DNA of 64,000 nt, taken from Archaeoglobus sulfaticallidus PM70-1 (GTDB lineage Archaea; Halobacteriota; Archaeoglobi; Archaeoglobales; Archaeoglobaceae). The position numbers were made by a program, and so were the translations under genes. Shown here piece after piece: positions 31,587 to 41,833 of this stretch (position 1 is the first letter of the stretch; each line of letters starts with the position of its first letter). Below the pieces are notes generated by a model. The model was not told where the DNA came from and made no database searches. It saw nothing but the letters and a program-made list of their open reading frames with translations. Location: positions 620,001 through 684,000 of the forward strand of contig NC_021169.1 in NCBI RefSeq assembly GCF_000385565.1, read 5' to 3'.

Positions 31587-32420
31587 ATGTTCAATGACTG
31601 TCATATACATATTGTTCCGTATGAGTTACTGAAAAAAATGAACGAGAAATTCGCCAAAGCCATAATCTCGAACATGGATCTCTCTAAATCTCCTGAAAAT
31701 CTGATAAAATGTTTGGATGATAGCAACATCGAGTGCGTAGCCATAATGAGCTATCCATCCCCTCACACGAACGGGCTTGGAATGGAGGCGGTTTATTCTG
31801 TTATAGATTACTGCAGAGAACATCGGGACAGGCTGTATCCTTTTGGTAGCATATATCCCCACATGGATCGAAAAGATGCAATTGAACATTTGGAGAAGCA
31901 GTACGATCTTGGAATAGCTGGAATAAAGCTTCATCCAGTTCATCAGTACTTTTATCCAAATGATTACAGTCTTGAAAGCCTTACAGCAAGCTATGAATTC
32001 GCGGTGGATCATGAACTGCCCATCTTGTTCCATACCGGAACGAGCATACTGCCCGGAGCGAGAGTGAAGTACGGGAATCCCATAAACCTTGATGATGTGG
32101 CACTTGACTTTCCGGAATTGAGGATAATAATGAGCCATGGTGGAAGGCCAATATGGATGAGGGAGGCTTTCTTCATTCTGAGGAGGCACGGGAATGTGTG
32201 GTTCGATATAAGCGGGATACCTCCCAAAAAGCTCATGACTGAGTACTTTCCGAGGTTTGAGTTAGTGGCGGAAAAGAGCATTTACGGCAGTGATTTTCCA
32301 AGTCCTGGAGTTAAGGGGATAAAGGAAAATCTCGAACTCTTTTTGAGCTTGGATCTGGATAACAGTATGAAGAAAAAAATAGCCTACCATAACTTCAGGA
32401 AACTCTACAGAGGTGTTTAA
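31587..32420 (+). CDS. Amidohydrolase-family (amidohydro_2) metal hydrolase
   Basis: From ATG 31587, about 25 bp after TTTATACA (leaderless), the protein is 277 residues. The TIM-barrel amidohydrolase metal ligands are visible: H6-x-H8 (DCHIHIV), GIKLHPVHQ, the His in LPILFHTGTS, IMSHGGRPIW and the Asp in YGSDFPSP. The family includes decarboxylases of ACMSD type and hydrolases; the substrate is unknown. It is divergent from the Sua5 gene. Confidence 0.82.
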   Translation: MFNDCHIHIVPYELLKKMNEKFAKAIISNMDLSKSPENLIKCLDDSNIECVAIMSYPSPHTNGLGMEAVYSVIDYCREHRDRLYPFGSIYPHMDRKDAIEHLEKQYDLGIAGIKLHPVHQYFYPNDYSLESLTASYEFAVDHELPILFHTGTSILPGARVKYGNPINLDDVALDFPELRIIMSHGGRPIWMREAFFILRRHGNVWFDISGIPPKKLMTEYFPRFELVAEKSIYGSDFPSPGVKGIKENLELFLSLDLDNSMKKKIAYHNFRKLYRGV

Positions 32421-32491
32421 GGTTGATAGGCCTTTCGCGAACTCCCAGCAATTCAGAAAGCTTTATTACTGTATAGCGAAACATCAGAAAC

Positions 32492-33220
32492 ATGAAGCTT
32501 GACACAACATTTCTCAGAAACTACATGAGGATATATGTTGAGGATGTTGTGGTATTCTGCCATGGACTTCCATACGAGTCTGGATCGGTTACTCAGAAAG
32601 GCTATGATGATATTGCAAAAGACTTCGCATACAGCGGTCTCAACTCTGTAATTTTCGATTTTTCAGGTACAGGTTTGAGCAAAGGGGATTTTAAGATCGA
32701 GAACTGGGTTGAGGATCTGCTTTCAATAGTCCATGAGTTCAAGTCTGTCAGCCTCGTGGGTTTCAGCATGGGTGGGGTTGTAGCAACCTATGTATCAGCC
32801 AATTCTGATAACATCAAAAATCTCGTGCTTGTTGGAGTCCCGTGCTGTGCTGAAACTGTAACTGATGAGATGCTGGTTGAGATATTCGAGCACAACAAGC
32901 TTAAGGGTGTGTTGAGGGGTTTGAAAGACTTTGAATCGTTTAAAGCGAGGATTAAGAGAGATCTGGATCTGTATCAGCCTGTTAACTGGATTGGAGAGGT
33001 GAGATGCCCGAAGCTTATAGTTCACGGAACCTCAGATCAGATCATCCCCTATGAGGATGGGGAGAGGCTGTATGCAGAAGCAAAAGAGCCGAAGTACTTT
33101 TTGAGGGTTGTTAACGGGTCGCATTTCCTGAGGAGGCACAGGGAGGTTATGGGCAAGATAAAGGAATGGATCGTTAAAAAAGAAAAATATGGCAGGGTTA
33201 TCCAGGAAATCGTTGTTTAA
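32492..33220 (+). CDS. Alpha/beta-hydrolase
   Basis: The 242-residue protein has the nucleophile elbow G-F-S92-M-G-G, an oxyanion region (FCHGLPYESGS), Asp in LIVHGTSDQIIP and His in VNGSHFLRRHRE, a complete Ser-Asp-His triad. It is probably an esterase or acyl-peptide-hydrolase-like enzyme; the specificity is not visible. It begins 71 bp after the amidohydrolase, with an A/T box (GCTTTATTACT) near 32460. Confidence 0.85.
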   Translation: MKLDTTFLRNYMRIYVEDVVVFCHGLPYESGSVTQKGYDDIAKDFAYSGLNSVIFDFSGTGLSKGDFKIENWVEDLLSIVHEFKSVSLVGFSMGGVVATYVSANSDNIKNLVLVGVPCCAETVTDEMLVEIFEHNKLKGVLRGLKDFESFKARIKRDLDLYQPVNWIGEVRCPKLIVHGTSDQIIPYEDGERLYAEAKEPKYFLRVVNGSHFLRRHREVMGKIKEWIVKKEKYGRVIQEIVV

Positions 33221-33226
33221 TATGGT

Positions 33227-33877
33227 TTAACCAAGCTTATCGAGGATTTCCTCAATCTGTTTGAAAACTTCATCTATGCTTTTCGTTCCATCGACATTGT
33301 AAACAAGTCCCTTCTTGCTGTAATACTCTATGAGTGGCTCGGTCTGGCTCTTGTAAACCTTCAACCTCTCCTTTACTGTCTCTTCTTTGTCATCATCTCT
33401 CTGATAAAGCTCCCCACCACACTTATCGCACTTGCCTTCCTCTTTCGGCGGGTTGTATATCAGATGATATACTGCCTTACAGTTCTTGCAGGTTCTTCTG
33501 TTCACGATCCTCTTTATGATCTCGTCTTCCGGCACGGATACATTTATCACAGCATCGATTTTCTTTCCCATCTCCTCGAGCATTTTGTCAAGAGCCTCAG
33601 CCTGATTGATCGTCCTCGGAAATCCATCAAGGATGAATCCCTTCTCGCAATCTGGCTGGGCAATCCTCTCTTTGACTATGCCAATCACGACCTCATCAGG
33701 AACAAGTTCTCCCCTGTCCATATATTCTTTAGCTTTCTTTCCGAGCTCTGTTCCTTTGGCTACAGCCTCTCTGAGCATATCTCCAGTTGAAATCTGTGGT
33801 ATGCCGTACTTTGCAACTATCCTCTCTGCCTGAGTTCCCTTACCAGCACCCGGAGCGCCTAACAGAATCAGGTTCAT
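33227..33877 (-). CDS. adk: Adenylate kinase, zinc-containing long form
   Basis: The 216-residue enzyme interconverts ATP+AMP and 2 ADP. The P-loop is GAPGAGKGT (7-15), the AMP-binding part is [10 protein letters not shown] (30-39) and [10 protein letters not shown] (85-94). The lid carries Cys130, Cys133, Cys150 and Cys153, which bind structural zinc. This long bacterial-type form is found in Archaeoglobales, unlike the short trimeric adenylate kinase of Methanococcales and Sulfolobales. A TATA box (ATTTAAAATTT) lies about 25 bp upstream. Confidence 0.97.
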   Translation of the reverse strand: MNLILLGAPGAGKGTQAERIVAKYGIPQISTGDMLREAVAKGTELGKKAKEYMDRGELVPDEVVIGIVKERIAQPDCEKGFILDGFPRTINQAEALDKMLEEMGKKIDAVINVSVPEDEIIKRIVNRRTCKNCKAVYHLIYNPPKEEGKCDKCGGELYQRDDDKEETVKERLKVYKSQTEPLIEYYSKKGLVYNVDGTKSIDEVFKQIEEILDKLG

Positions 33878-34046
33878 GATGGTAAAATGAACTCAAAATT
33901 TTAAATTTTTTCATTTTTGCGATGCATTGCAATAAATTTGTAATCTGCTAAAACCTGTAAAATATTTCGAACAATGCCGTTAATGCTGAGTAACAAATTT
34001 CATCGATTCAGTGTTAAGGTTATACGCCCATGCAAAGCCCACAACA

Positions 34047-34098
34047 TTTATATAGCATTTAATGAAAGGTTTATGGAATTAAAACGCAACAGGAGGAG
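34047..34098 (+). promoter_or_regulatory. Promoter and strong Shine-Dalgarno site of spoVG-like gene
   Basis: TTTATATAG (34047-34055) is followed, after a predicted start near 34080, by AGGAGGAG at 34091-34098. Confidence 0.65.
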
Positions 34099-34107
34099 TT
34101 GAACTTG

Positions 34108-34362
34108 GTGGAAATAACAGAAGTGAGAATCTATAAGCCGAAACAGGAGGGGACTGTCAAGGCATATGCGACAGTCTCTCTAGATAATGAGTTTGTTGTG
34201 AAGGGTTTGAAAATTCTGGAAGGAGAAAATGGGCTTTGGGTTGGAATGCCAAGCAGGAGAACCAAAGAAGGGACTTTTCAGGACATATTCCACCCGGCAA
34301 ACAAGGATGCGAGAGAAAAAATTGTAAATGCTGTTCTTGAAGCATATAGGGAACAGCTTTAA
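34108..34362 (+). CDS. spoVG: SpoVG-family RNA/DNA-binding protein
   Basis: From GTG 34108, 9 bp after AGGAGGAG, the protein is 84 residues; TTG at 34105 or 34099 are alternatives. EITEVRIYKPKQEGTVKAYA, LDNEFVVKGLKILEG and MPSRRTKEGTFQDIFHPAN are the complete SpoVG family pattern. In bacteria SpoVG is a site-specific nucleic-acid-binding regulator. Archaeal copies are scattered, so its role here is unknown. The gene stands alone, with its own promoter and a T-rich downstream stretch. Confidence 0.9.
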   Translation: MEITEVRIYKPKQEGTVKAYATVSLDNEFVVKGLKILEGENGLWVGMPSRRTKEGTFQDIFHPANKDAREKIVNAVLEAYREQL

Positions 34363-34404
34363 TACGGATAATACGGCTTTACCAATAATTAAATTCTGAA
34401 AAAT

Positions 34405-34441
34405 TTATTTTGTTTTTTGTTTGTTTTGTCTGCTTTGTTTG
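34405..34441 (+). terminator. Poly-T terminator-like tract
   Basis: Several T runs (TTTTTTG, TTTGTTTTG, TTTGTTTG) follow the spoVG-like gene with no hairpin, as archaeal terminators often do. Confidence 0.4.
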
Positions 34442-34444
34442 CAG

Positions 34445-34774
34445 TTATATGAATGTTGGTGGAGTGCCTATCGTTATATACACAGCTTTTCTGTCACCAA
34501 TGTTCTTCATTTTATGTGGTATATTGGACGGATGCCAGATAACATCTCCAGCTTCCATTGTGTAATGGATGTTCCCAACCTTACACTCTATCTTCCCTTC
34601 AAGCACGATTCTGACCTCTTCTCCTTCATGCGTATATTCTTCTGTTTCCGCTTTTGGATCGAGTTCAGATTTTATTACAACTATGTTGCTCGATTTGGCT
34701 TTAATTCGGTAAGTTATTCCATCCAGTACTTTCTTGAAAATATCTTCACCGGATTTCACAAGAACAGCCATCAT
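34445..34774 (-). CDS. Cupin-fold protein
   Basis: The 109-residue single cupin domain has motif 1 as EYTHEGEEVRIVLEGKIE (His and Glu ligands in place) and motif 2 as GDVIWHPSNIPHKMKN. The second-motif pattern and size suggest a small binding or isomerase protein; no substrate can be given. A box reading GACTTATATCC on the minus strand about 25 bp upstream makes ATG 34774 or 34771 a leaderless start. Confidence 0.82.
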   Translation of the reverse strand: MMAVLVKSGEDIFKKVLDGITYRIKAKSSNIVVIKSELDPKAETEEYTHEGEEVRIVLEGKIECKVGNIHYTMEAGDVIWHPSNIPHKMKNIGDRKAVYITIGTPPTFI

Positions 34775-34846
34775 CAAAAAAGATTAGAATTTTTTAGGAT
34801 ATAAGTCTGTCGATGTTTAAATGAAAAATATAAAACAGCTATAATT

Positions 34847-36274
34847 TCAGGCTGGCTTAACTTCAACATTGTATTTGCTACCGTCGATTTCAACCTCGAA
34901 CTTGCCCTCAACCTTGCCCGTTGAGGGGAATGGCTCTTCCTCGATCTCTCCTTTCAGGAACTTAAGCCCTGTCTGCGGGAAGAGAGCATACAGCAGCACA
35001 TTTTCGTCAGTAGCTGGTATGCCCATCTCTTCCAGCTCTTTTTTCCTCTTTTCAAATTCCGGTTCGAGCAAGTCAGCCGGTCTGCAGTCTATGGGCTTTT
35101 CATCTCCAAGGATTTTCTTGATTATATCTTCCTTTATCGGAGCGGGAGTTCTTCCGTACATTCCTCTAACTAGGTCTTTGGTCTCTTTGGTAACAACCTT
35201 GTACCTTTCACCAACCAGCACATTGACAACAGCCTGAACACCGACTATCTGGCTCGTTGGAGTAACCAGCGGTGGATAGCCGAGATCCTCTCTGACTTTG
35301 GGCACTTCTTTCAGAACCTCCGGGAGTTTGTCGAGGGCATTCTGCTCCTTAAGCTGGTTTATCATGTTGGAGAACATACCACCGGGTATCTGATAAACAA
35401 GCACACCTGTATCTGGTATTGTTGAGAGCGGGTCGAGATAGCCAGAGTACTTTTCCCTGATTTTCATCATGTAGTCCCTGATTTCCATCAGAACCTCCAG
35501 ATCAACTCCTGTCTTGTAGCCCATCTCTTCGAGGGCATAGACCATGCTCTCTGTTGGTGGATGGCTGGTTCCCATGCTCAGTGGGGACATACATGTGTCA
35601 ACCATGTCTGCTCCAGCCTCAACGCTCTTCAGCAACGCCATCGAAGCCATTCCGCTGGTGTAGTGAGAGTGAACATTTATTTTAATACCGACTTCCTTTT
35701 TTATTGCCTTGACAAGCTCGTACGCAACCTTTGGAGATAGTAGTCCAGCCATATCCTTGATGCATATCGAATCTGGTTCGAAAACTGCCAGTTCCTTTGC
35801 TATTTCTATGTACTTCTCTATCGTGTGGACTGGAGAGATTGTGTAGCATATTGTTGCCTGCACATGGGATGATGTTCTTTTTGCTGTTTTGATGGCGGTT
35901 TCGAGGTTTCTTACATCGTTCAAGGCATCGAAAATCCTGAAGAAGTCCAGACCGTTTTCAGCGGTCTTCAAAACGAATTTCTCTACAATGTCATCCGGAT
36001 AGTGGCGGTAGCCAACAACATTCTGACCCCTTAGCAGCATCGATATCCGAGCATTCTTCACCCTCTTTCTGATCTCCCTCAACCTTTCCCAGGGATCCTC
36101 GTTCAGGAATCTGTGGGCAGAATCAAAGGTAGCTCCACCCCAGACTTCGAGAACGCTTATTCCAGACTCGTCAAATTTCTCCACGATTGGCAGGATATCT
36201 CTCGTTCTCATTCTTGTAGCGAGAAGAGACTGATGTCCGTCTCTCAGTGTTAGATCAACGATATCGACCCTCAT
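34847..36274 (-). CDS. pycB: Pyruvate carboxylase subunit B / oxaloacetate decarboxylase alpha, without biotinyl domain
   Basis: The 475-residue protein is the carboxyltransferase. DLTLRDGHQSLLATR (7-21) gives the metal-binding Asp, SICIKDMAGLLSP the carboxylated Lys, and NVHSHYTSGMA the metal His pair. The PYC_OADA domain follows (about 290-440). Full-length forms go on through a Pro/Ala linker to an A-M-K-M biotin domain; this one stops about 30 residues after the linker start (VEGKFEVEIDGSKYNVEVKPA), so the biotin carrier must be another protein, which is not in this window. It probably makes oxaloacetate from pyruvate. Confidence 0.9.
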   Translation of the reverse strand: MRVDIVDLTLRDGHQSLLATRMRTRDILPIVEKFDESGISVLEVWGGATFDSAHRFLNEDPWERLREIRKRVKNARISMLLRGQNVVGYRHYPDDIVEKFVLKTAENGLDFFRIFDALNDVRNLETAIKTAKRTSSHVQATICYTISPVHTIEKYIEIAKELAVFEPDSICIKDMAGLLSPKVAYELVKAIKKEVGIKINVHSHYTSGMASMALLKSVEAGADMVDTCMSPLSMGTSHPPTESMVYALEEMGYKTGVDLEVLMEIRDYMMKIREKYSGYLDPLSTIPDTGVLVYQIPGGMFSNMINQLKEQNALDKLPEVLKEVPKVREDLGYPPLVTPTSQIVGVQAVVNVLVGERYKVVTKETKDLVRGMYGRTPAPIKEDIIKKILGDEKPIDCRPADLLEPEFEKRKKELEEMGIPATDENVLLYALFPQTGLKFLKGEIEEEPFPSTGKVEGKFEVEIDGSKYNVEVKPA

Positions 36275-36412
36275 GAAAATTCACCTCTTGAAAGTTATTT
36301 TGCAAATATTAATTTTTTTCTTTTTTATTTTTCCTTATAAAATGTCAGGCATGGATTATCTTGTTCTGTGTTGGAGAAAAGATTTATCTTCATGAAATTG
36401 TCTTAAGCTAAG

Positions 36413-37300
36413 GTGGCAGAAAGTTCGGCTGAAAATCTGCGTGGAGTGCATGTTCTCGCATTACTCATCACTATGTTAATCTGGGCAGGGTCCTTCGTGT
36501 TTATCAAGATCAGCCTCAGGGAAATTGGGCCGTTCAATCTGGCATTCTACAGATTTATTCTGGCATCACCGGCTTTACTTCTAGTTGTTTATTTCAGGAA
36601 GAAGTTTCAGCTATTGGATGCGAAAGATATTCCGAAGATACTCGTTCTGGCTATTACAGGAGTTACCCTGCTTTATGCTGTTCAGTTCGTGGCTTTGGTA
36701 TATACCACTGCAACCAATTCATCGATACTCATCAACAGCTCAGTAATTTTCATAGCAATCATGTCTCTCTTTCTGGGTGAGAGGTTCACAAAGCTGAAAG
36801 CTTTTGGGATATGTCTATCGTTTATAGGTGTTGTGCTTATAGTATCCAATGGAAAACTGGAGTTCTTCAGCAGCAAGACCTTTATCGGGGATATGCTGAT
36901 AATTTTCGACGGGTTTTTGTGGGCAATATACACAATACTGGGTAAGAGTTTGCTTGAGAAGTACAATCCCGAGGTTTTGACAGCCTATGCCTTTGCGTTA
37001 GGGTCGATTCTGCTAGTTCCTTTTGCGGTCTATGAGGGTTTCTCAAATCCCATAACATTCAGCACAACGGTCTGGATTTCTTTGCTGTATCTTGCTCTGT
37101 TATGCTCGGTTTTTGCCTATGTGATGTGGTACTCTGCATTGACAGCCATGGATGCAACAAGGGTTGCAGTTTTTGTTTACATAGTTCCATTCTTTACAGC
37201 AATAATGGCATTCTTCGTGCTGGGAGAGAGGTTAGGGGCTTTTACGGTACTGGGAGGAATTCTGACTATTGCAGGGTTGTATTTAACTGAGAGGTATTGA
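36413..37300 (+). CDS. EamA/DMT-family transporter
   Basis: The 295-residue protein has ten hydrophobic segments arranged as two EamA repeats (about 14-140 and 155-293). The segment LLITMLIWAGSFVFIKISL and the AVFVYIVPFFTAIMAFFVLG end of the second repeat are typical. The substrate may be an amino acid or metabolite and is unknown. It starts at GTG 36413, with no good Shine-Dalgarno site; TTTATCTTCATG about 30 bp upstream may be its A/T box. Confidence 0.85.
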   Translation: MAESSAENLRGVHVLALLITMLIWAGSFVFIKISLREIGPFNLAFYRFILASPALLLVVYFRKKFQLLDAKDIPKILVLAITGVTLLYAVQFVALVYTTATNSSILINSSVIFIAIMSLFLGERFTKLKAFGICLSFIGVVLIVSNGKLEFFSSKTFIGDMLIIFDGFLWAIYTILGKSLLEKYNPEVLTAYAFALGSILLVPFAVYEGFSNPITFSTTVWISLLYLALLCSVFAYVMWYSALTAMDATRVAVFVYIVPFFTAIMAFFVLGERLGAFTVLGGILTIAGLYLTERY

Positions 37301-37301
37301 T

Positions 37302-37958
37302 TTACCGATTTACTGGTTTGTGTGGTTTATTCGAATTTTCTATCAGATTCAAAAGTTCCTCAGCACTCTTTTCCGGATTTTCAGAAAAGGCTATGGCCGA
37401 GATAACTGCAACCCCCGTACAGCCAGCTTTCAAAACTTCTGAAACATTTGAGTGGTTTATCCCGCCAATAGCCACCACTGGAACCTTTACTGCAGAACAA
37501 ACCTTTTTTAGTCCATCTATGCCTATAACCTCTCTCGCATCCTCCTTTGTGGAGGTTGGAAAAACCGGCCCCACTCCCAGATAGTCCGCATATTTCTCAG
37601 CTTCAAGAGCCTCGCTCAGATCTCTCGCGGAAACACCAAGAATCATTCCGGGAAATTTTTCGTCGATCAAGCTTCTAATCGCTTTTGCGGGAAGATCTTC
37701 CTGTCCGACATGGATGCCATCAGCTTCAACAGATATTGCTATATCGAATCTGTCGTTAACAATGAACAAAGCTTCGTAATCATAAGTTAGCCTTCTCAAT
37801 CTCTTGGCAATCCCGTATATCTCTCTTGCAGGAAGCCTCTTCTCTCTAAGCTGGATCGTTTTAACTCCGGCCTTCAAAGCCATCTCTGCAACCCTTTCGT
37901 GACCATGAGATCTTCCATCGGTTATGAAGTACAGCCTGATCTTCTCAGCAAAGCTCAT
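37302..37958 (-). CDS. thiE: Thiamine-phosphate synthase
   Basis: The 218-residue TIM-barrel enzyme joins HMP-PP and thiazole phosphate. TIQLREKRLPAREI (about 34-47), FIVNDRFDIAI, DGIHVGQEDLPA and GVGPVFPTSTKEDA are the family's phosphate- and substrate-binding strands. It stops one base beyond the convergent EamA gene and lies 4 bp downstream of the phosphoesterase gene, so it may be co-transcribed with it. Confidence 0.94.
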   Translation of the reverse strand: MSFAEKIRLYFITDGRSHGHERVAEMALKAGVKTIQLREKRLPAREIYGIAKRLRRLTYDYEALFIVNDRFDIAISVEADGIHVGQEDLPAKAIRSLIDEKFPGMILGVSARDLSEALEAEKYADYLGVGPVFPTSTKEDAREVIGIDGLKKVCSAVKVPVVAIGGINHSNVSEVLKAGCTGVAVISAIAFSENPEKSAEELLNLIENSNKPHKPVNR

Positions 37959-37962
37959 CGTC

Positions 37963-38613
37963 TCAGATACTCCTAAAATTTTTAAAATCTTTCACATTTT
38001 TAAGCTCGAAAGAATTGCTGTTCATGTCCCACACTGCAAAACTACCAGATATTACTGACCCAGGATTCAAAACAAGCGTTCCGTTCTTGTACATACCTTT
38101 TGCCTCGTGTATGTGCCCGCAGAAAATGTAATCGAATTTTTCCATGATCGATCTGATCACCTCACAACCAGCGTTAATACCGCTATAGGTCATATCCAGT
38201 ATCCCTTTTGGCGGGCAATGAGATATCAGGATGTTTCTCTCTCCATAAATGAAGTTTTCAACGAAGCTCCACATTTCCTCGTTAGAATACTCTGAAGGGG
38301 TCAGAAATGGTGTGTAGTTCGACCCTCCAACTCCATGGAGTGTGTAATTCTCGAAGGGCAAGCTTTTGCAGTGCAGGTTTATCATTCCGGATTGTTCGAT
38401 GTAATCTATTGCCTCCTCAGGATCGCAGTTGCCATGCACACAGTAGCATTTCAGGCCGACCTCGGATAGAATCTCTGAAATCACGAATACATCTTCTGCC
38501 CTGAAATCACTTAGGTCTCCACAGATAAAGCAGCAGTCCACATCAACACTCTCAAGAATCCTTTTAAGCACATCAAATCTGGAATGTATGTCAGATAGTA
38601 TCAGAACCCTCAT
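37963..38613 (-). CDS. Calcineurin-like metallophosphoesterase
   Basis: The 216-residue protein shows the two-metal set: D-x-H (SDIHSRFD, 7-14), G-D (CGDLSD), G-N-C-D (HGNCDPEE), SHCPPKG and G-H-I-H-E (CGHIHEAKG). It resembles the archaeal phosphodiesterase group of MJ0936 type. The substrate is unknown. It lies 19 bp from the beta-CASP gene, same strand. Confidence 0.88.
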   Translation of the reverse strand: MRVLILSDIHSRFDVLKRILESVDVDCCFICGDLSDFRAEDVFVISEILSEVGLKCYCVHGNCDPEEAIDYIEQSGMINLHCKSLPFENYTLHGVGGSNYTPFLTPSEYSNEEMWSFVENFIYGERNILISHCPPKGILDMTYSGINAGCEVIRSIMEKFDYIFCGHIHEAKGMYKNGTLVLNPGSVISGSFAVWDMNSNSFELKNVKDFKNFRSI

Positions 38614-38632
38614 TCAAGTTCTCAGTTTGTGG

Positions 38633-39859
38633 TTAGTCTGTTACATAAACCTCTCCATTTGAGGGTGCAAAAGCGTCGATTCCAATCTCGTCCCTTATCC
38701 AGTTGGCGAAGTCTTCGGTGTTTTCTCCATGTACTGTAAAGACTATTTCCACACCCTTGTCTGCTGATAGTCTGACAAACTCCTTTAACTGCGAGTCTCC
38801 TGCATGGGCAGAGAAATCGTACTGCTCCACACCCATTTTGAGCTTGACCATTCTGTGTCCGAGGTTTATGACTCCTCTATTTAAAGCCAGATCACCATTT
38901 GTCCCCTCAACTTGGTATCCTGTGAGTATTATCTTGGACTTGTCGTCATTGTATAGCCTCGATATGTAGAACAATGCCGGGCCGCCATTTAGCATACCTG
39001 CAGTAGTGACAACAACGGAAGGCTCTTCAAGTATCTTCTCTCTTTTACCTCTCTCGACAGTTATTGCATTTTTTATTGCTCTTCTCAATTTTTTAGCGTT
39101 TCTAATGTAGCTTGGATACCTCTCAATTATTCTGGAGACCTCCTTGCCCATGCCGTCGAGATATGGAGATATGCCGTATTTGTCGAGAATCATCAGAACT
39201 TCTTGGCTTCTTCCCACAGCAAAGGCCGGGACTATTGCGTGTCCACCTCTGTCAAGGGTATCTATAATCGATTCCACGAATTTCTCCTCAAGCTTTTTCC
39301 TCTCTGGATGCTCAGTTCCGAAATATGTGCTCTCAACTATTAGTATGTCTGTCTCTGGAAAATCCATATCAGCTTTCACGAGCAGTCTCGTGTCTTCGAG
39401 CTTTATATCCCCAGTGTATAGTATGTTTATGTCTCTTGATAAGTGTATGCTCGCACTACCTGGAATGTGTCCGGCGTTCAGAAATGTGATCTCCCATCCA
39501 TCAACCTCAAACGGGTCGTTATAATCTACTTCAGTAATGCTGCTCTCAAACTGTATAAATTCTCTTTTGCCGTATGGTGGGTTATCCATTATGTTCATTG
39601 AGTCTTTGAGCAGTATGTGAGAAATCTCTCTTGTTGGAGGGGTCATAAACACATCTGGGTTGTAGTACATAAGGTTTGGAGCAACACCTACATGGTCGAG
39701 GTGACCATGTGATATTATCACAGATTTCGGCGCAATGCCATTTATCGGATACTCTGGCGGATCGGATGGCTTTAACCCATAATCAAGGATTATAGAGTCA
39801 ACTAGCACAGCAGATCTCCCAACTTCTCTGCAGCCTCCGTTAAAGCTAATTATGGTCAT
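38633..39859 (-). CDS. Beta-CASP metallo-beta-lactamase ribonuclease (aCPSF2-like)
   Basis: The 408-residue protein has motif 2 as SHGHLDHVG (about 50-58), motif 3 as GHIPGSAS, motif 4 as YTGDIK, the beta-CASP region with VVTTAGMLNGGPALFY (motif B area) and the final His in VFTVHGENT. It lacks the N-terminal KH domains of aCPSF1, so it belongs to the short aCPSF2 group. It is probably an RNA 3'-end or decay nuclease. It reads away from the rRNA operon. Confidence 0.87.
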   Translation of the reverse strand: MTIISFNGGCREVGRSAVLVDSIILDYGLKPSDPPEYPINGIAPKSVIISHGHLDHVGVAPNLMYYNPDVFMTPPTREISHILLKDSMNIMDNPPYGKREFIQFESSITEVDYNDPFEVDGWEITFLNAGHIPGSASIHLSRDINILYTGDIKLEDTRLLVKADMDFPETDILIVESTYFGTEHPERKKLEEKFVESIIDTLDRGGHAIVPAFAVGRSQEVLMILDKYGISPYLDGMGKEVSRIIERYPSYIRNAKKLRRAIKNAITVERGKREKILEEPSVVVTTAGMLNGGPALFYISRLYNDDKSKIILTGYQVEGTNGDLALNRGVINLGHRMVKLKMGVEQYDFSAHAGDSQLKEFVRLSADKGVEIVFTVHGENTEDFANWIRDEIGIDAFAPSNGEVYVTD

Positions 39860-39942
39860 TCCTCTAACTTACTTCATCTGTCAATAAATATATTTCGGTA
39901 TCCTGATATAACCAGTTTGATATAATCTACTCTCGGGCAAAA

Positions 39943-39975
39943 GCCTTAAATATCCACCCGGTACGAGATATAAAA
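39943..39975 (+). promoter_or_regulatory. rRNA operon promoter P1 (and possible P2)
   Basis: AAAAGCCTTAAATATCC supplies a BRE-TATA (TATA 39945-39953). A second A/T box, GATATAAAAC, lies at 39967-39976. Just downstream is a 6-bp inverted repeat CACCTC-A-GAGGTG at 39976-39988. Confidence 0.7.
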
Positions 39976-40027
39976 CACCTCAGAGGTGAGGTAGTGGTAA
40001 GCCAAAGTTGAGTTGAAGTGGCTCAGC

Positions 40028-40044
40028 AAAAGGCTTATAAATCA
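40028..40044 (+). promoter_or_regulatory. rRNA operon promoter P3
   Basis: CAAAAGGCTTATAAATC has the same GCTTATAAAT core as the spacer promoter near 41801. Predicted initiation is near 40065, before the 16S leader helices. Confidence 0.7.
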
Positions 40045-40078
40045 CAAAGACACAATAAACATTTACCAAAAACCCATG

Positions 40079-40249
40079 AACCGCAGAACCGGCAAGTGCC
40101 CTGATGTGGGCGTAAGCCTGAGATGAAGGGCTGGGTTCCCCTCTGCGGTAAATCGAATGAGGACCACAGAGTGGTTCTGTGGTCTGAGGTGGGCTTGAGT
40201 AGGATTGATCCGGTGGGCGAAGAGGCGTATTCACCGCTCTTCCCCCGCA
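40079..40249 (+). other. 16S leader with processing structures
   Basis: The leader contains ACCGCAGA (40079-40086) able to pair with TCTGCGGT near 40142-40149, a hairpin GACCACAGA...TTCTGTGGTC (about 40162-40183), and the 5' arm of the 16S bulge-helix-bulge (40189-40219). The arm pairs with 41758-41788: a 13-bp outer helix, 4-bp GGAT/GTCC centre, 3-nt bulges TGA (40206-40208) and AAA (41773-41775), then an inner helix. Confidence 0.75.
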
Positions 40250-41741
<1,492 letters not shown>

Positions 41742-41757
41742 AAGGTGTTTCAGCCTC

Positions 41758-41788
41758 CGCTCACCGGAGTCCAAATACTCAAGCCCAC
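41758..41788 (+). other. 3' arm of the 16S bulge-helix-bulge stem
   Basis: CGCTCACCGGA + GTCC + AAA + TACTCAAGCCCAC pairs with 40189-40219 as described for the leader. The geometry, two 3-nt bulges separated by 4 bp, is that recognised by the archaeal splicing endonuclease. Confidence 0.75.
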
Positions 41789-41795
41789 GGAAGAG

Positions 41796-41810
41796 TAACG
41801 CTTATAAATT
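41796..41810 (+). promoter_or_regulatory. Promoter in the 16S-23S spacer
   Basis: TAACGCTTATAAATT carries a TATA box at 41801-41809, about 25-30 bp before the 5' end of tRNA-Ala (41834), the right place to start a tRNA-Ala/23S transcript independently of 16S. Confidence 0.55.
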
Positions 41811-41833
41811 CATCGAATTAAACTCGATCAGCT

